Source: Erythrocercus mccallii
Lineage: Eukaryota; Chordata; Aves; Passeriformes; Dicruridae
Direction of reading: 5' to 3'
Assembly: GCA_013397435.1 (NCBI GenBank)
Contig: VZRG01000883.1
Location: forward strand, 128,485-192,484
DNA: 64,000 nt
Shown here: in pieces, positions 1 to 13,185 of the stretch
Layout: each line of letters opens with the position of its first letter
Numbering within the stretch: the first letter of the stretch is position 1
The notes under the pieces: model-generated
What the model was told of the DNA's origin: nothing
What the model saw: the letters and a program-made list of their open reading frames with translations, nothing else
The model's database searches: none
Position numbers and translations under genes: made by a program

Positions 1-136
1 AGCAAAATGTTTGTGGAACAACACATAATCATTTTTAAGAACATCAGGAAAGTGCTTTCTGTTTTTCTTACAGTTTTTAACACTATTATTATTTTGTGGA
101 AATAGTTTCCAGTAGACCAAGTATAAGTTCACTTAC

Positions 137-235
137 TTGACAATACTGTCTGGTATATGCACATATTCCATTGGAATCATCTCACGAAGCTCTGCCAATG
201 TGTTGACATACTGTATCTTACTGCTGAACTTAGAG
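137..235 (-). CDS. PRUNE2: PRUNE2 exon: BCH domain C-terminal part (window exon 10)
   Basis: A 99-nt exon, phase 2 to phase 2, acceptor ctgtgtttcag before CTCTAAG, donor GTCAA before gtaagt. The peptide is SSKFSSKIQYVNTLAELREM then IPMEYVHIPDSIV. It closes the CRAL-TRIO-like core; the last codons and stop must lie to the left of position 1. MEYV is shared with BNIP2, whereas the human PRUNE2 equivalent differs here from memory. Confidence 0.95.
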
Positions 236-360
236 CTGAAACACAGAAAAAAAGGTATTAATTGACTTTGTCTCCCAATATTTTATGACATGCTAAAACC
301 AAATGAAGAAATGTATTAAATGTATTAAATAATTAAGCACTTGGATATTCATAGTTCAAT

Positions 361-985
361 TGCAGACTGAGAGACCGGACTGTTAACGATTAATGACTCA
401 AACAATCCACCTGCCACAGCTAAAAAAGGCTGGCAAGAGGCAAGTCCTGTGAGGTGGGATAGCACTTTTTATCATGCCAGTCCTCTCTTACATAATGGCT
501 CAGGTATGAAAACTTCCCTCTGGGAAAGAATCAGGACTTTCAGACTGAGCCTGAAGGTATTCATCCCTGACATAATGGTGGAACCTAAACGACTCAGCTT
601 CACTGATGTAACAGGCAGCTGTAACACCTTAGAAGGCAAGGTACCTGGGCACCCCCACCTGAACTTGAGTGAATATAAATGCAATGGACTCTGTGTTTTG
701 TGGGCTTCTCCTGCTTAATGAAGACAGTGACCATAACTTTAACAAGACTGGAACCCTCATCACAAAGAAGACCAGAAGAAGACCAAGAGGATGCCATCAG
801 GATGATGGAGTGATGATATTTTTTTTTCTACTTAGTCTGTGCTTCTCATGCTCTTTCTCCTCTCCTCCCACCCTTTCTATTTCTCTCTATCTCTCCCTCA
901 TATTTGCTGCTAAATAAAAGTCTGTGCTACTGACTTCAGCATATGGTCTTGTTTCCACCTTAATTCAGACAGCAACATCTCTCTA
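361..985 (+). mobile_element. probable avian endogenous-retrovirus LTR (ERVK-like), approximate ends
   Basis: Sequence resembling an LTR family of song-bird type: an internal segment with repeated 'cataatgg' (481-500 and 570-580), a stretch with a possible TATA-like element (gaatataaat, 670-680), a C/T-rich tract (850-900) and an AATAAA polyadenylation signal at 913-918. Family assignment is from memory and the ends are approximate; no clear target-site duplication was found. Short open frames inside are not genes. Confidence 0.55.
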
Positions 986-1748
986 ATAATTTTAATAACC
1001 ATATCTTAGCATACAGTTCAGCTGATCATGAGCCTACCTGAGTTCTAAAAGAGAAATGAACTGAGTGAGATTGAAATCGAGCTTACACCTTTTCCTTCCC
1101 TATACTGTTCCTTCCCTAGGCTGAATCACATTATTAAGCCAACATCTTAAATTGCCTACATACTAGACAATGTGATTAGTTTCAGAGTTTGAGGAAGATG
1201 TGTGTGAAAATTTGTACAGTAATGAAATCCCTTACAGACTACTTACTTACGTAAAAAGAGATGGAAAGCATTACTTGACATGGCTATAATCATCATGACG
1301 GTTATCAAGGGGTTGTGATGACTTGGCATTTCTACTTTTACACTAATTCTCAAACACAATAAAACTGAATTTCATCATTTATTCAGAAGAGCACAGAACT
1401 GAATGTGTCTATTCTTACTGCAGGGCCTTTTTATGATGAAATAACTTGTTCATTTCAGCTGTGCTATATGATTAATTTATTGTGTCTGTAAAATGATCAC
1501 TTGGAAAAAAGGTGAAATTGTTCAGAAAACACACTTAAAACATAAGGCTATTTACTTGTCTAACCTAAGTTATTAAATAAGTGTGAGGTTATGGGAAATT
1601 TATCTATCTTTTTCATTTGGTTTATAAAGCATTTTTTCAAATTTAGCTCTGGTTTTATTAAGGCCATCTTATAACATCAGTAATAGTGGCAAAGTCATAT
1701 ATGTTAAATGTAGGTCTTGAAAAAAAAGAACATACTCTTTCTATTTAC

Positions 1749-2490
1749 TGTTGACCTGGAGGCACAGCCAGACAATATGAAGCCTCTGTGTTGGGGGTTG
1801 GATTTGTTTCTTCTTTGTGGAATTTTTTCCCAGTGGGTTGCTAGGGAACTAATTGCTTGGTGCTTATGGGTGCTTGACTGGCATGGAAAGGAGGAGGGGG
1901 GGTGGTCACTGCCTCCTGGCATCGGAGAGGGGTGGTCTGGCTGTTGCTGTGGGAGGATTTCTTTTGTCTCCACTGGCTCGGGTCCCGAGAAAAATCTACC
2001 ATCTTCGGCTTCTGGACCCTGCATCCCTTGAAGTTCATCCTCTCCTGCCCTGTTGGGATGACTCTGTCCTTCCACTGCCTTGTCTTTGGCACTGCTCTGA
2101 GGTTTTTCTGCTGCACTGGGTCTCCTCCCCTGCTGGGACATCCCTGCCGCTCCAGCCACAGCGACAGAGCTTCGGATCTCACCCACCAGCCCGGGATCTT
2201 TTTCCACCTTTATAGCCTGGTGCTCTTGAGCGAGATCAGACTGCCCCAAGCTTGGTGAAAACAAAGCCTCTCAAGGGTTTTGCCTAGTTCTGTTTAGTAG
2301 TATTGCTGTAATTGTTGTTGTTTGTTTGCATTGTTTACTAGTAAAGAACTGTTATCCCTATCCCCATAACTCTGCCTGAAAGCCCCTTTAATTTCCTAAA
2401 TTATAATAATTTGGAGGGAGGGGATTTGAATTCTCCATTTCCTAAGGAGGACGTGCCCCTTAGCAGATACCTGTCTTTCAAACCAAGACA
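1749..2490 (+). mobile_element. probable avian endogenous-retrovirus LTR, approximate ends
   Basis: The stretch is markedly more GC-rich than its surroundings. Its 3' part matches an LTR ending that I recognise from bird genomes: 'agtaaagaactgtta', then 'ctgcctgaaagcccctt', 'ataataatttggagg' and a terminal 'ctttcaaaccaagaca'. It begins with TGTTG and ends with CA, but no target-site duplication is evident at these ends. Long overlapping open frames on both strands here (up to 186 codons) are by-products of base composition. Confidence 0.6.
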
Positions 2491-4938
2491 CTCTGAAATA
2501 GCTCTGAGCAGAAGGTTACTGCCCCTCCTCCCAACATACCTATCTTCCCAATAATGCAAAGAGAGACAACTGGAACAGGAATACATGAGGGTGCTGTGAA
2601 CAGTTGTTTAAGCTCATTCATTGTAATTTGTCTCTGTACCCGATTAGCATCACTAGGCACACACACTGGATCAGACCAATGGTCACATTTTAGATGCAAG
2701 CGTCACCTATGACTGTCCAGTCAAAGCACGGTAAGATTCTTAGCATTTTATCCAATTTTCAATGATAGTCTGCAGCATCAGCATTGCCATTCGAAGTAAC
2801 CCGGCAAGCTGCAAGCCAAACATAAGCTATTAAAGATAGTGGGAAGGGATTAAAAAAATCATTCAGTGAGCAATTTTTCCTCCTGAGGATTCTTTTGGGT
2901 CCACTAATTCCACTACAGTGACTGATCTCTAAGACTGATTTCTAAGTCATGTGGTAGTCAGTGTATGGGCATCCCAGACACAGTTTCTTTCAGACTTTAG
3001 GGAAAGCATGCTGCCAATAGTGGTAAATTTCCATCATTTAAATATTTCCACCAAATGCCAAACAGGTTTCCCAGACCCTTGAAAAACCCCTTAGAAATCT
3101 GATTTCTTACCTAATACAGCTCAAATAATTTTTGGAGTGAATATCTATAAGGGTTTTAAAAGAGTATCTAAGATCTATCTCTGCTATCTCTAGTTCTTTC
3201 ATTCTAGATATTCAGACAATGGTTTGTTGATCAAGATGGGTTCCACACTCCACTGAATATTCTTGCCATTTTTTGATGTAGAAAAAAATATAGAGCTGAG
3301 GTAGAATTGAGGGTAGCCCACCTATTTGACTGGTGACTTAACTGCCCCCTACCATTTTGTTGTCTTTCAGGTTTTTGATTTCTACTGTTTAGTCCCACAT
3401 CTTAGCTGATATACAATTAAAATTATGTTGCTTGTCCTTAGCTATCTCACTGAAATCTCTGTTTGCCTTGTGGCTAATTAATTTCTCACTCTAAAATTCC
3501 CACTGTGCCTGTCAGGGTTTTGAGGAACAGCTGAGGTCTAGCAAACTAAGTCATTGGCCTTCAATCTAATCAAGTTTTTATCTCCTTACCATCTGAAGAA
3601 ATGGAAGGGAACTCATAATGTTCTTCTGTCCTTGGTAAGGGTCCAAATATCTCATATTATCCTCCACAGAAATCCTGGTGGCCATCTGTCCTGCCCACTT
3701 TTTTCAGCTTCTATTTGCACTTCACTTTCTTCTTGCACCAAGACTCAGTCTACTTGGCTGAGATGGTGCCTAGTTTTGTACTGCTAATCTGCTTTGCCAA
3801 ACTATTTAGAGCGAACACTTCCTCCTGTTTGGCGATGAAAAATCACTAATCTCTGCTGCTTAGTAGTTATTTTGAATAAATGACTAATGAATTGAAATAT
3901 ATAAGCCTTTTAAAAAGACCAAAGTCTCATGTCTGGGAGCAAACAGGATGTCAACAGAAATATCTCAGATATCAAATGCAACTCAGTGAATCCTCATAAT
4001 AAACCAGGACAGTGCTGTTGATAATTCCAAGTATTGTTTCCCTTTTACCCTGGTATTCTGAATTGTTACTTTCCAGTTGGTCATTAAGATACCACACCTA
4101 GAAAGAAGCTCTGTTACAACATTTTGCCTGTTGCACTTTGGCTGCAATGGGACAACTCATGTGCTTCCCTACTCCAGTGTCACCTTATCAGAACAGAGCA
4201 CCCTGTGACAAGAGATCTTCAGTGTCTTCACCTGCAGTCTGCAAGCAGAACTCCCCGAGATCTGTCATGACATAGGTCATTCTCTGTGTGGCTTCTGTAG
4301 ATGAAGCTACTTCTGTTGGCTGAAGCAACTCTTTTTTATACCTGCCAGTCTGCTCTCCCTGATCTCAAGATTTCAACTGCATACTTGCCTATGTGAAGTA
4401 AGTGTGAAGGCTTTTTTTTTTCTCCATTGCTTTACTAATCAAACCATTTTTTTAACAGCATTAAACCTTTTCTGAAACCAAATGCATTCAAACACCTCAG
4501 GGTGCAGGCAGTCCTCTTGTGTGAGCTATGAGCAGCAATGATATTTTAGAAACCCATAACTGTAGCCTAATCTTGTTCTGTAGACAGGATTTTTAAAATA
4601 AGGTTATTATAATTACATGCAGTCCCCTTTTCTACATGCCTTTTATCTGGGTTCTGAACAAAGACTATTTTAAGGAACTGAATTCGCAGTACATACACAT
4701 ACAGGTTTACAAAACAATGCCTGCAACTTCTGCAACCAGATACTCATATAAATCACTTTTTTCCCCCTATTCACCTTAGGAAAGTGAAATTCAACTTCCA
4801 AAATCCCAACATGAACTAAAAAATGAGCACTATTCAGTGAAAGAGTAACAGCCATCTTTGATGATTTAGGGTGCTTATGTATTCTCAGGGACATAGAAAA
4901 TCACTGGTATTTACTACACACTGATATTTACTACATAC

Positions 4939-5025
4939 CTTATAAAAGGTCGTGTCACAGCCAGAATTGTCCTGATAAACCATGATGGATGAACAATTAT
5001 AAATGATTTCAAATTCTTCCGTAAT
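4939..5025 (-). CDS. PRUNE2: PRUNE2 exon: BCH domain (window exon 9)
   Basis: An 87-nt exon, phase 2 to phase 2, acceptor ttgctttttacttag, donor ATAAG before gtatgt. With the flanking CG it encodes RLRKNLKSFIIVHPSWFIRT then ILAVTRPFI. The IVHPSWFIRT and TRPFIS blocks are diagnostic for BNIP2-family BCH domains. Confidence 0.96.
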
Positions 5026-5178
5026 CTAAGTAAAAAGCAATAGTTTCTTAGAAAAACAGAAAAAAACACAAAAGATAAAGAAAGATCATATACAGCAAAC
5101 CCTGGCATACAGGTGAGTTACAGAAATGGACACTGCTTAAAATAACAGCTGTGGATCAGACAGATAGATACTACTTAC

Positions 5179-5310
5179 CGCCGATCAATCATCTGGTAAC
5201 ATTTTTTCATCCAACCCAATCCAGGCATCCTTCTTCTTGGTGTTGCTCCATTCAAGTAGACAATCATATAGTCTTCAGCTACCATCAGTTCTAAGGTACT
5301 GATTACATAT
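5179..5310 (-). CDS. PRUNE2: PRUNE2 exon: BCH domain with RRRMP patch (window exon 8)
   Basis: A 132-nt exon entered in phase 2 after ctgtacttttatcag and left in phase 2 at CGGCG before gtaagt; 43 complete codons. It encodes YVISTLELMVAEDYMIVYLN, then GATPRRRMPGLGW and MKKCYQMIDR. RRRMP (5,223-5,237) matches the RRKMP motif of BNIP2, reported to mediate BCH homophilic and Cdc42GAP contacts. Only a 153-bp intron separates it from the next exon. Confidence 0.96.
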
Positions 5311-8300
5311 CTGATAAAAGTACAGATGTCAGTGAGCAGCGTACATTATCTGATTGAGCCCAAACTAAATCAGGCTACTGCAAATAAATGAAGGCAGACT
5401 GAACACTTTATGACAATACAGGCTTTTCTTTCTCTTTAAACAAAAGCAGACATTTAGCACTGATCACTATGGTACCTGTAGATACACAGCTAGAAAACTC
5501 GTGTCTTCAAAAATATGTGGTTTCCTTACAAAAACAGAGTTTCGTAGTCAGTCTTCAAGTATCACTGATGAATTTGCTTTTTCTTAAGAAGTAATTAAAT
5601 CAGGAGATTTTGCAAGGGAGAACATGGAATCGTGGGAAGTCCTAGGAACTTCTGGAATTAACTCTTGAGAGTTAACTTCTATTCACTATTCTAATCACCA
5701 AGTTTGTTCAATACAATAATAAAAGGTGTCAGAAGATACTTGTTTATACTTCTTGTGATCCTCACACTCCTGCTACTGAGTCTGTGACTAGAAAATACAA
5801 ATGCTTTAGCACTCATGCCCAAGAAAATCTGTCCATCAACCTGACTTCTGATGGGATAGAGCACTCCAGGACATCACTTCATTTTGTGAGCAAAACACTC
5901 CCAACATTCATCATCAGACAATGATCTTGGGGCCAAATGCATCCTACCTAGAAAAGCACACTACTCATTTAAATAAGAGGCTAGTTTTAAATTCTTGTTT
6001 GGGACTATCTATGCAAGTGGTCCAGTCAGAAGTCTCCATCTCATTTAGGAGCTGGTCATCACAAGAATGTTCAAATTGTTCTCTCTACTATCCAGCCTCA
6101 AGGCATGCCTATGTAAAAAACTAGAATGCAAAACCACAAGTCACACCTTAAAAACCTGAATGCCTGAGTGCACTCACTACAAAAGGCAGCTCTATCTCTA
6201 GGCATAGTGGCCCCTTTCATAGTTGTATGGGAATGCCTCACAATCTAATCTGACCCTTAAATTCCTTTAGGATGCAATGTCTTTAAAAGAATTGTAGGAT
6301 ACCACTCACCAGAGTGGTATTTTACCTGGGAATAAAGTAGGCAGCCATTAACTAGACCAGTTCCATGCATTTGGTAAATCCCATCCAAATCACTACTCCC
6401 TTAATGAATTCCACTGCTCATTCTCACCTTGCAGTTGTGCATTCCCTGCTTTTGCCTGACATTTGTGAAGGCTTATGTCTAACAGTGATATAGGAAAGCA
6501 AGGGATCATTGCATTCTGATGCATAAAGCTTCATATAATAGCTACTTTAACAAAGCTACTGTTTGACAGGTTATAAGATTAGCCATTCCCATAGGGCAGA
6601 ACACCTAGTGCTTTAAAAGCACTTAAGCACTGAAACATACAGAAGTGTGTAAGTACATATTAAAATACTACAAGTCTTTCAGTTATGGAAAATGAGAGTC
6701 TAAAAAATGTCTGTTTATTAACTCCAAATGGAATTGTGCCTATTATGAATTAGTTGGTTATAGTAAGAAAAATCATGCATATTTCTCACCAGAATTAGGA
6801 GGCCTATTATAAAAAAGGGAATCTTTGCTAGTTTTTTTATCATATCTCATTAATCTCACATACTTTTATTCAACAGCTCTTATGCAATATATATTGAATT
6901 AGATCATTTGCCATTTTAAGGATGCTGAGCTTCCTTGCAAACCTTACCTATCTAATAATTTCTTACTATGTGGTATTAATGGCAATTTCTTCATTATTTG
7001 AAAACATGGACAGAAATTTTCTCATTGACTAGAACAACTGAATCACTCAGAAAGCAAAGTGCTGGTTTTGTTTCCAAAGTGTAGTTTTTCAAATTGAGAT
7101 TATTTCAATATATTTTGATCTGTGGACTGGCTTTTATCTGACTTTCAGGCAGCCACAAATTAAACAGTACATTCTTTTATGTGGTTCCGCATTATCTACA
7201 AAAACTGCTGTGGAAGCTGTTTCAAGCGTTTTCACCCAAATTCAACCCTTCAAAGACAATTTTACAGCATTCGTCAATAAAAAAATTGGAAGACGATAAT
7301 TGGAAATGTGAAAGGAATTCAGATGGGTAAGGAAGAATTGAGGACAATTGTTAATCAGAAACTATAGGTAGTTTATATGCTGCCAGAAACATGCTGTATA
7401 AAATAAAGAGATTCTGTGGTTTGCAGGTCTCTCCAGATCCCTATATAATTCAATAGTAGAGAATGACCAAATATTTAAAAATATCAGCTACTGTATATTT
7501 AGTAGACTATCGCACTCCTCTATTTCCATGCAATTAACAGACCTAAAGAATGGAAAGAAAGAGGTGATTTTACTCCTTTTTCTTGTTCTCTTAAGGAGAG
7601 CCAACTGTCTAGAAGCCTTAAAGTAAGCTGCAAGTTCACAGCCAATGTAAATTCACATGTCCATTACTCCTCCAGAAAAAGTGACTTATAAAATTGACTT
7701 ACAATATCCTTAAGCCATGTGGAAAAGGCTCTTAAGGCTTCCTTTGCAAAGTTAGTTTATCACCACCTCTATCTGAACCACCTCTATCTGTCTTGGGTGA
7801 AGACAAAGAACAACTTATTGAATGTCAGTCATGGTTACAGTCAGCTTTGTTCCTTACCTATCAAATTAAAACCACTGTAGTAATTCCTTCCTCTCTTCTA
7901 AATCACTGGGCATTGTGTCTGTCAGTTACTGTTGATGACATTGAGTTCTTAGAGGCTCAACCAGGCAAATGATATCAGCTGTTCTGACCAGAAACTAAAA
8001 CGCTGAGTCTTGATTTTCACACACAGAGACAATGTTAAAGGCACTGGCTGCCAAAAACTGCACCTTCACAGACTGGAATATTAAGGAGACCTGGGTCTGT
8101 GCTCTCAGTGCCTTGTAAGCTGCATATGGCAAAGGCCAGGTCTCCTGCTGGCTTTAGAAATTACTAACTGTATTTCAGCACAGAAAGCGTCGAAATGATT
8201 GATTTTTTTTAACATCTTCAAGTGGAAGTAGCTGAAGACACTTCAGGAGAGTGCTGCCTTCAGAATTTTGGGCTGTCAAACCAATTGCTATTAGGAATAA

Positions 8301-8903
8301 TTTTCCTGTGATAAATTCGGGGTTATGTGGCCAAATTTGTGTCCTGCCCAACTGACCCCTGCCACTTCTAGCTGAATCAGAAGCAGCTGGAGTCAGGAAG
8401 CATAGTTAGAGCTGCCTGTGTCAGCAATTGCCATTCATCCTGCTTTTAAAAACAAGGCAAAAAAAGGTCCTGTAACTCCTCAACCCAAGACAGCATATAT
8501 TAAAAATACATTCAGGCATACATCATGATAATATATAATGAATAATGAACAGTAAAAACCATCCAAGCCCCTGCTGATTATTCTCAGCAAGATCTGGAAA
8601 TCACTAGTGAAATAGTGCAAAGACTGTAACCCCAACAAGGTGAAGATATTGCATTCCTTGACATTTAGGGAGATACTAACAGTCAGATTTTGTCCTGACA
8701 AATACACCTTAATTTGGGAGGGTGAGTAGGTAAAGGACACCAAAATAATACTCCACTAAGCAGTTTATCTAAAACAGCCATTTTCCTTGTCACTCCCCTT
8801 CTAACAGCCAGAATTACCTCTTAAGGAAAGACAGGTTACCTCTCACTGCATAATTTGAGTACTAACTCAAAAGACTCTGTCACATTGCTCACATATCACT
8901 CAC
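5311..8903 (-). other. PRUNE2 intron between window exons 7 and 8
   Basis: A 3.6-kb AT-rich intron. A small tandem duplication (accacctctatctg, twice) lies near 7,765-7,795. I see no exon, RNA gene or recognisable repeat family. Confidence 0.85.
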
Positions 8904-9006
8904 AGGAAAAGATTTTCCATGACATAGTTGTAATCAGTTCGACTGCTGTCTGGCAAGAAGCATGCCGCAAACACAATGATAGCATTCAGACCATCACCGT
9001 AGTATC
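8904..9006 (-). CDS. PRUNE2: PRUNE2 exon: BCH domain core (window exon 7)
   Basis: A 103-nt exon entered in phase 1 after ttttttttccacag and left in phase 2 at TTCCT before gtgagt. With the preceding G it reads GYYGDGLNAIIVFAACFLP, then DSSRTDYNYVMENLFL. This is the first strand/helix part of the CRAL-TRIO-like BCH fold and is nearly identical across vertebrate PRUNE2. Confidence 0.96.
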
Positions 9007-12000
9007 CTGTGGAAAAAAAAATGAAAATACATTTTTATCTTTGTCAAAGGCTTTTAACAGGATAATTTTTAAAAAAAATCTCCAAGTCCTGTAATAAAGC
9101 TACTATGTCTACTGCTGAACAATACCAAAATGCTTCATACCAAAGGTTTGAAAACATATGAACTATCATGAAGTGATAAGGAAGTTGGATAGTCAGTTAA
9201 GCTGAATTCTCAAAAACCACACATGGCACAAGTACTAATAAACTTTTTATAGTGACCAGCAAAAAAGTCTTTTAAGTCTTCTACCTCTCTATGGCAATCA
9301 TGTACTGAATGCTCACCTCAGACTGAGGAATAAGGGGCTAAAGAAAATATCCTACATTTGTTGTCCTGTATCGTTTGAATTATGTTTCACAGAGTCTTGC
9401 AGTCCAATCTCAGTTGGCCTGTGCAGCTCCAATGGCTTCAGAACATTAAAATTATGACTGCACTTCACTATTCCTTAAAAGCCCCTGGGGATCAGTTAAA
9501 TCCTTTGCTGCAAGTTTTTTATAAATTATTTTTTAACCTTGGATACTTCAGTTGTCCAGTGCTGGCATTCTCTGGGCTGCATCACTGCCTAATAATAGCT
9601 GTTAATCTTCAAAACTGTAGCACTACCATTCCAGGGCCCAGCACAGTTACTTACTGTCCAAAAGAAAATGTCTCTTTTCCATGATGGATTAATGTTGGTT
9701 AATCTTCTCCACAGTCCTTTCTGTATTTATCATTAATAATAAATAAAATATATTCCTGCATTTCAGTTGAAAGTTTTGCTTAAAGGATACATGCAATCAG
9801 GAGGGAATTTATAAAGATGCTGTAGGAATGGTTGTAGGTAGATAGTACTAGCGATGCAGAGACAGAAGACAGATACACTCAGAAAACACTCAAAAACCTC
9901 TTGAGTCTAGGAAAAACTGACACTGAGGGAGAGATGATAATATTTGCAAAGGAAACTTTGCCCTCAGTAACATGTTTTCCTGACAAAAATTAAATGATAA
10001 TACTAACACTTAAACAACCTTTCCAAAAGGAGATTTTAAAGACTTTTATATGCTTTCTAGATACTAGAGCACAATATCCAAGCCTAACTAAAGTGCTTAT
10101 GGAACTCCAGTCCTGTTTTCTGCACATATTGTTATTCACCTAGATTATTTGGAATTGTGCTGGTTTCAGCTGGCAGAGTTAATTTTCTTCCAGTAGCAAG
10201 TACAGGGCTATAGTTTTGATTTGCAGTGGTTGGTAATATAGAGATGTTTTTGTTATTGTTGCACAGCCTTCACAAAGCACCAAGGCTTTTCATACTGCCC
10301 CCCACCACTCAGAGAGCAGGATGCATAAAATCTTGGAAGGGGACACTGCCAAGACAGCTGACCTCAACTGACCACAGGGATATTCCAGACCATATGGCAT
10401 CATGCTCAGGAGGTGACAAGGAGGAAATAGGAGGGGACATTTGGAGTGATGGCCTTTACCTTTATCAAGTCACTGCTTCGTGTGATGAGGACCTGGTTTC
10501 CTGGAGATGGCTGAATATCTGCCTGTCCTTGGGAAGTAGTGAATGAATTTCTTGTTTTGCTTTGCTTTTGTGCACAGGTTTTGCTTTATATATTAAACTG
10601 TCCTTATCTCAACCCAAGACTTTACTCACTCTTCTGATTCACCATGTGGGAGTGAGTGAGTGACTGACTGACTGTGTGGGGCTTGGTTGCCAGCTCGGTT
10701 TCAACAACAGGAAGAAGCAGTATTTCTCTCCCCCTCAGGTTTACAAATAGAGAAATAGGGAGGACATTTCCTTCCTTCCATAAATTTAATAAAACTTTAA
10801 AAGACTTTATATCACGCTATCATAAAGCAATCTGTCCAACTGGCACAGGAATTTGGCAGTAAGAGCACATTATGGCAAGTGCATCCACTAAACTACACAG
10901 CACAGTTTGCAGTTCATGGAAAGCAAAACAGTTATGTGCGGATGCTAACTAACAACACACAGAAGAAAAATCCATAGATAAATCTAAGTCACTTTTTCTC
11001 ACACATGCTTGAAGAGAAGGAATGTTCACCCTAAGCACAAGTGTATATTAATTCATCACTAAAAGCCAGCAAAAGCCATTTGCCCAAAATCTCAGTTACC
11101 CTAAGCAAAGAAAAAGAAATTTCTCCATCAGCATATGTTGAAGAGAATCTTAAACCTACACTCCCAAATCTACTCTTCCCTTTCCTATTTTGTAGTTACC
11201 ACCTAGATTCTGCATTTGCTGTTATCTATCATTTGGTAGGGAGGAATGTTCAGTAGATCTTTGAATCATCAAGAAATGCTTGACTTGACTTCCTATTGAC
11301 TAATTTTAGTCAGAACTTCTTATTATTCTTGAGATTAAAGAAAAGACTCCTGGCCCTCTGAACACCCCACTGCAGAATTGCCAAAGGGAACTTCATATGG
11401 AATGGGCCTTGCTTCCATAACGCAGAAACTGTTCAAGCTATCCAAAGTTTTCCATGATAGATACAACAAAAGGATTTTGTTTCCTTGTCTTCAATCTGCC
11501 ACTTCATAAACGGAGAATTTAATCCAGTCCTTAACTTACTTTGATTTGCCTAGATATCAGGAAAAATTTCCAGTTTAGACATCAGCAGGCTGAAACTTAT
11601 TGTTGTATCTTACACTGTTTGTTTTACAATGACTAATGCTATTGACAAACACCCTTTTAAAAGTAAAGAAAACTAATGATCTTTATCTTAGATTTGAGTG
11701 ATCTAATAAAATGTCAGACATGTAAAATTTGAATTCAAATTATTTCATACTGAGAGCTGAACTGAATTACATAGTCTGGCATTAAACACTGATTTTTCAC
11801 AGAAGCCGATATAAACATAAAATTCAACATCTAGTAGGAAATATACAAGTTTTTTACCACAAATGCATATTGACTAGTTTACAGCATACAAAAATATATA
11901 AATAAACAACATTAGCAAGGCCCAAAAATATTCTGTGTTTGTTTCCTAAATCAAGCCATCTGTGTATGTTTGCTAAACTGTGTCTGAGGTGTCAGCACAT

Positions 12001-13185
12001 TCATAAATCTTTGATGGTAGTGTTGTAGTGGAAAAATGCTTGGAAGCCTAAGTACCTTTATTAATTCTGGTTAAACCTTCTGTGTACTGGCCACCATGAA
12101 GATCTGCAGGCTAGTATTTAGCTGCTTTTAATGTTAAAATCAACCATAATTTATTTATGTAATTTTACCAGATAGAGGCTCAACAGGCTCAACTGAAAAT
12201 ATTTTAACTTTAATATTTTAGTATCTTTAACTGATGCTGCAGATCAGCAATACTGCGACAAAAGCATCCTCATATAAACTCATAAATCTTACTTCTGAGA
12301 TGCTATGTTGCCTGCCTCAGATTTGCAGGAATAAAACAACTGATCTTAACCTAATACCTTGCTTAACAGATAACAAAGAGTGCCCCCCAAAAATATAGAA
12401 TCCAAAGATAACCCAAACCAAGGAAAAGGCACGTAGAAAACCTTGCTTCCTTTTCTTCCTTCAACTATAATAATACTTATCCATTTGAATTAATTTATAC
12501 AGAAGTGTACTAGTAACACTGAAACCATAAATTCTCTGAGGAAGCTGGGAAGCAGATGAGCAAATGAGAAAATACAGCAAACACGTGGGACCATTTTCCT
12601 ACTTTAAATGTTTTCTTTGATATGTAATTTGATAGTTATTAATAAAGTATGTAAAAAGTCCCATAAACCAGTTCCTGGTGAAATGCTGCTGACAACTATA
12701 AATGGCAGAAAAATAGCATATGGCAAGTAGCCAGATGAATGGAAGCCTCAGGGAAAACGATCTTTTTTCTTTTGCCACTGTACTTGTTTAGATCTGTGCA
12801 ACCACGTACATCATTCAGCAAATCACAGAGCATTACACTTCCTCACACAAAAGGTTTTGTCAAAACTCACCAAATAAAGTTTTTAAAATTTTATTTTGCT
12901 GTAGGTCAAAAGCTTTTCCTTGTTCAAGACAGTTTTACTCTACAGTGACCAGACCGTTCCTGACACATATATGTCAGTATGCTGCTTCCAAAATAACTTT
13001 GAATTTAAAATTCTTATTAGTCATTGCTACACTGAATTGAAAGCCTGGCTGATTTCAGCCAAGGCTGAAAAATAAATTCTCTCTCCCCTTGTCAGTATGA
13101 TAACAGAACAAAAATAAAAATAAATCATGATCAATAAAGAATGAATTTTTACACCAATTTAAAAAATGCTTACAGCTTCTCCTAC
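9007..13185 (-). other. PRUNE2 intron between window exons 6 and 7
   Basis: A 4.2-kb intron containing one solo LTR (10,156-10,709). The rest is AT-rich with no supported feature. Confidence 0.85.
10156..10709 (+). mobile_element. solo LTR of an avian ERVL-like endogenous retrovirus
   Basis: Starts TGTGCTGGTTTCAGCTGG and ends in ...TTTCAACAACA. It contains the known internal blocks of this bird LTR family: 'gagttaattttcttc', 'ggggacactgcc', 'gacagctgacc', 'gatattccagacc', 'tggagatggctgaa', and an ATTAAA signal (10,592-10,597) before 'ctgtccttatctcaaccc'. Flanking pentamers ggaat (10,151-10,155) and ggaag (10,710-10,714) look like a target-site duplication with one mismatch. No gag, pol or env sequence is attached, so it is a solo LTR. 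A (GTGA/CTGA)n-like run near 10,645-10,675 lies within it. Confidence 0.85.

Larger units (their letters stand above)
236..4938 (-). other. PRUNE2 intron between window exons 9 and 10
   Basis: A 4.7-kb intron. It contains two LTR-like insertions (about 361-985 and 1,749-2,490, both plus strand). The remaining 2.5-4.9 kb shows AT-rich unique-looking sequence and no gene that I can support. Confidence 0.85.

Noticed and set aside
1704..2264. Open frames of 100-186 codons on both strands
   Set aside because: They lie in a GC-rich LTR-like insertion, overlap each other in several frames and resemble no protein.
10226..10546. 106-codon plus-strand open frame
   Set aside because: Entirely inside a solo LTR; not a retroviral gene.
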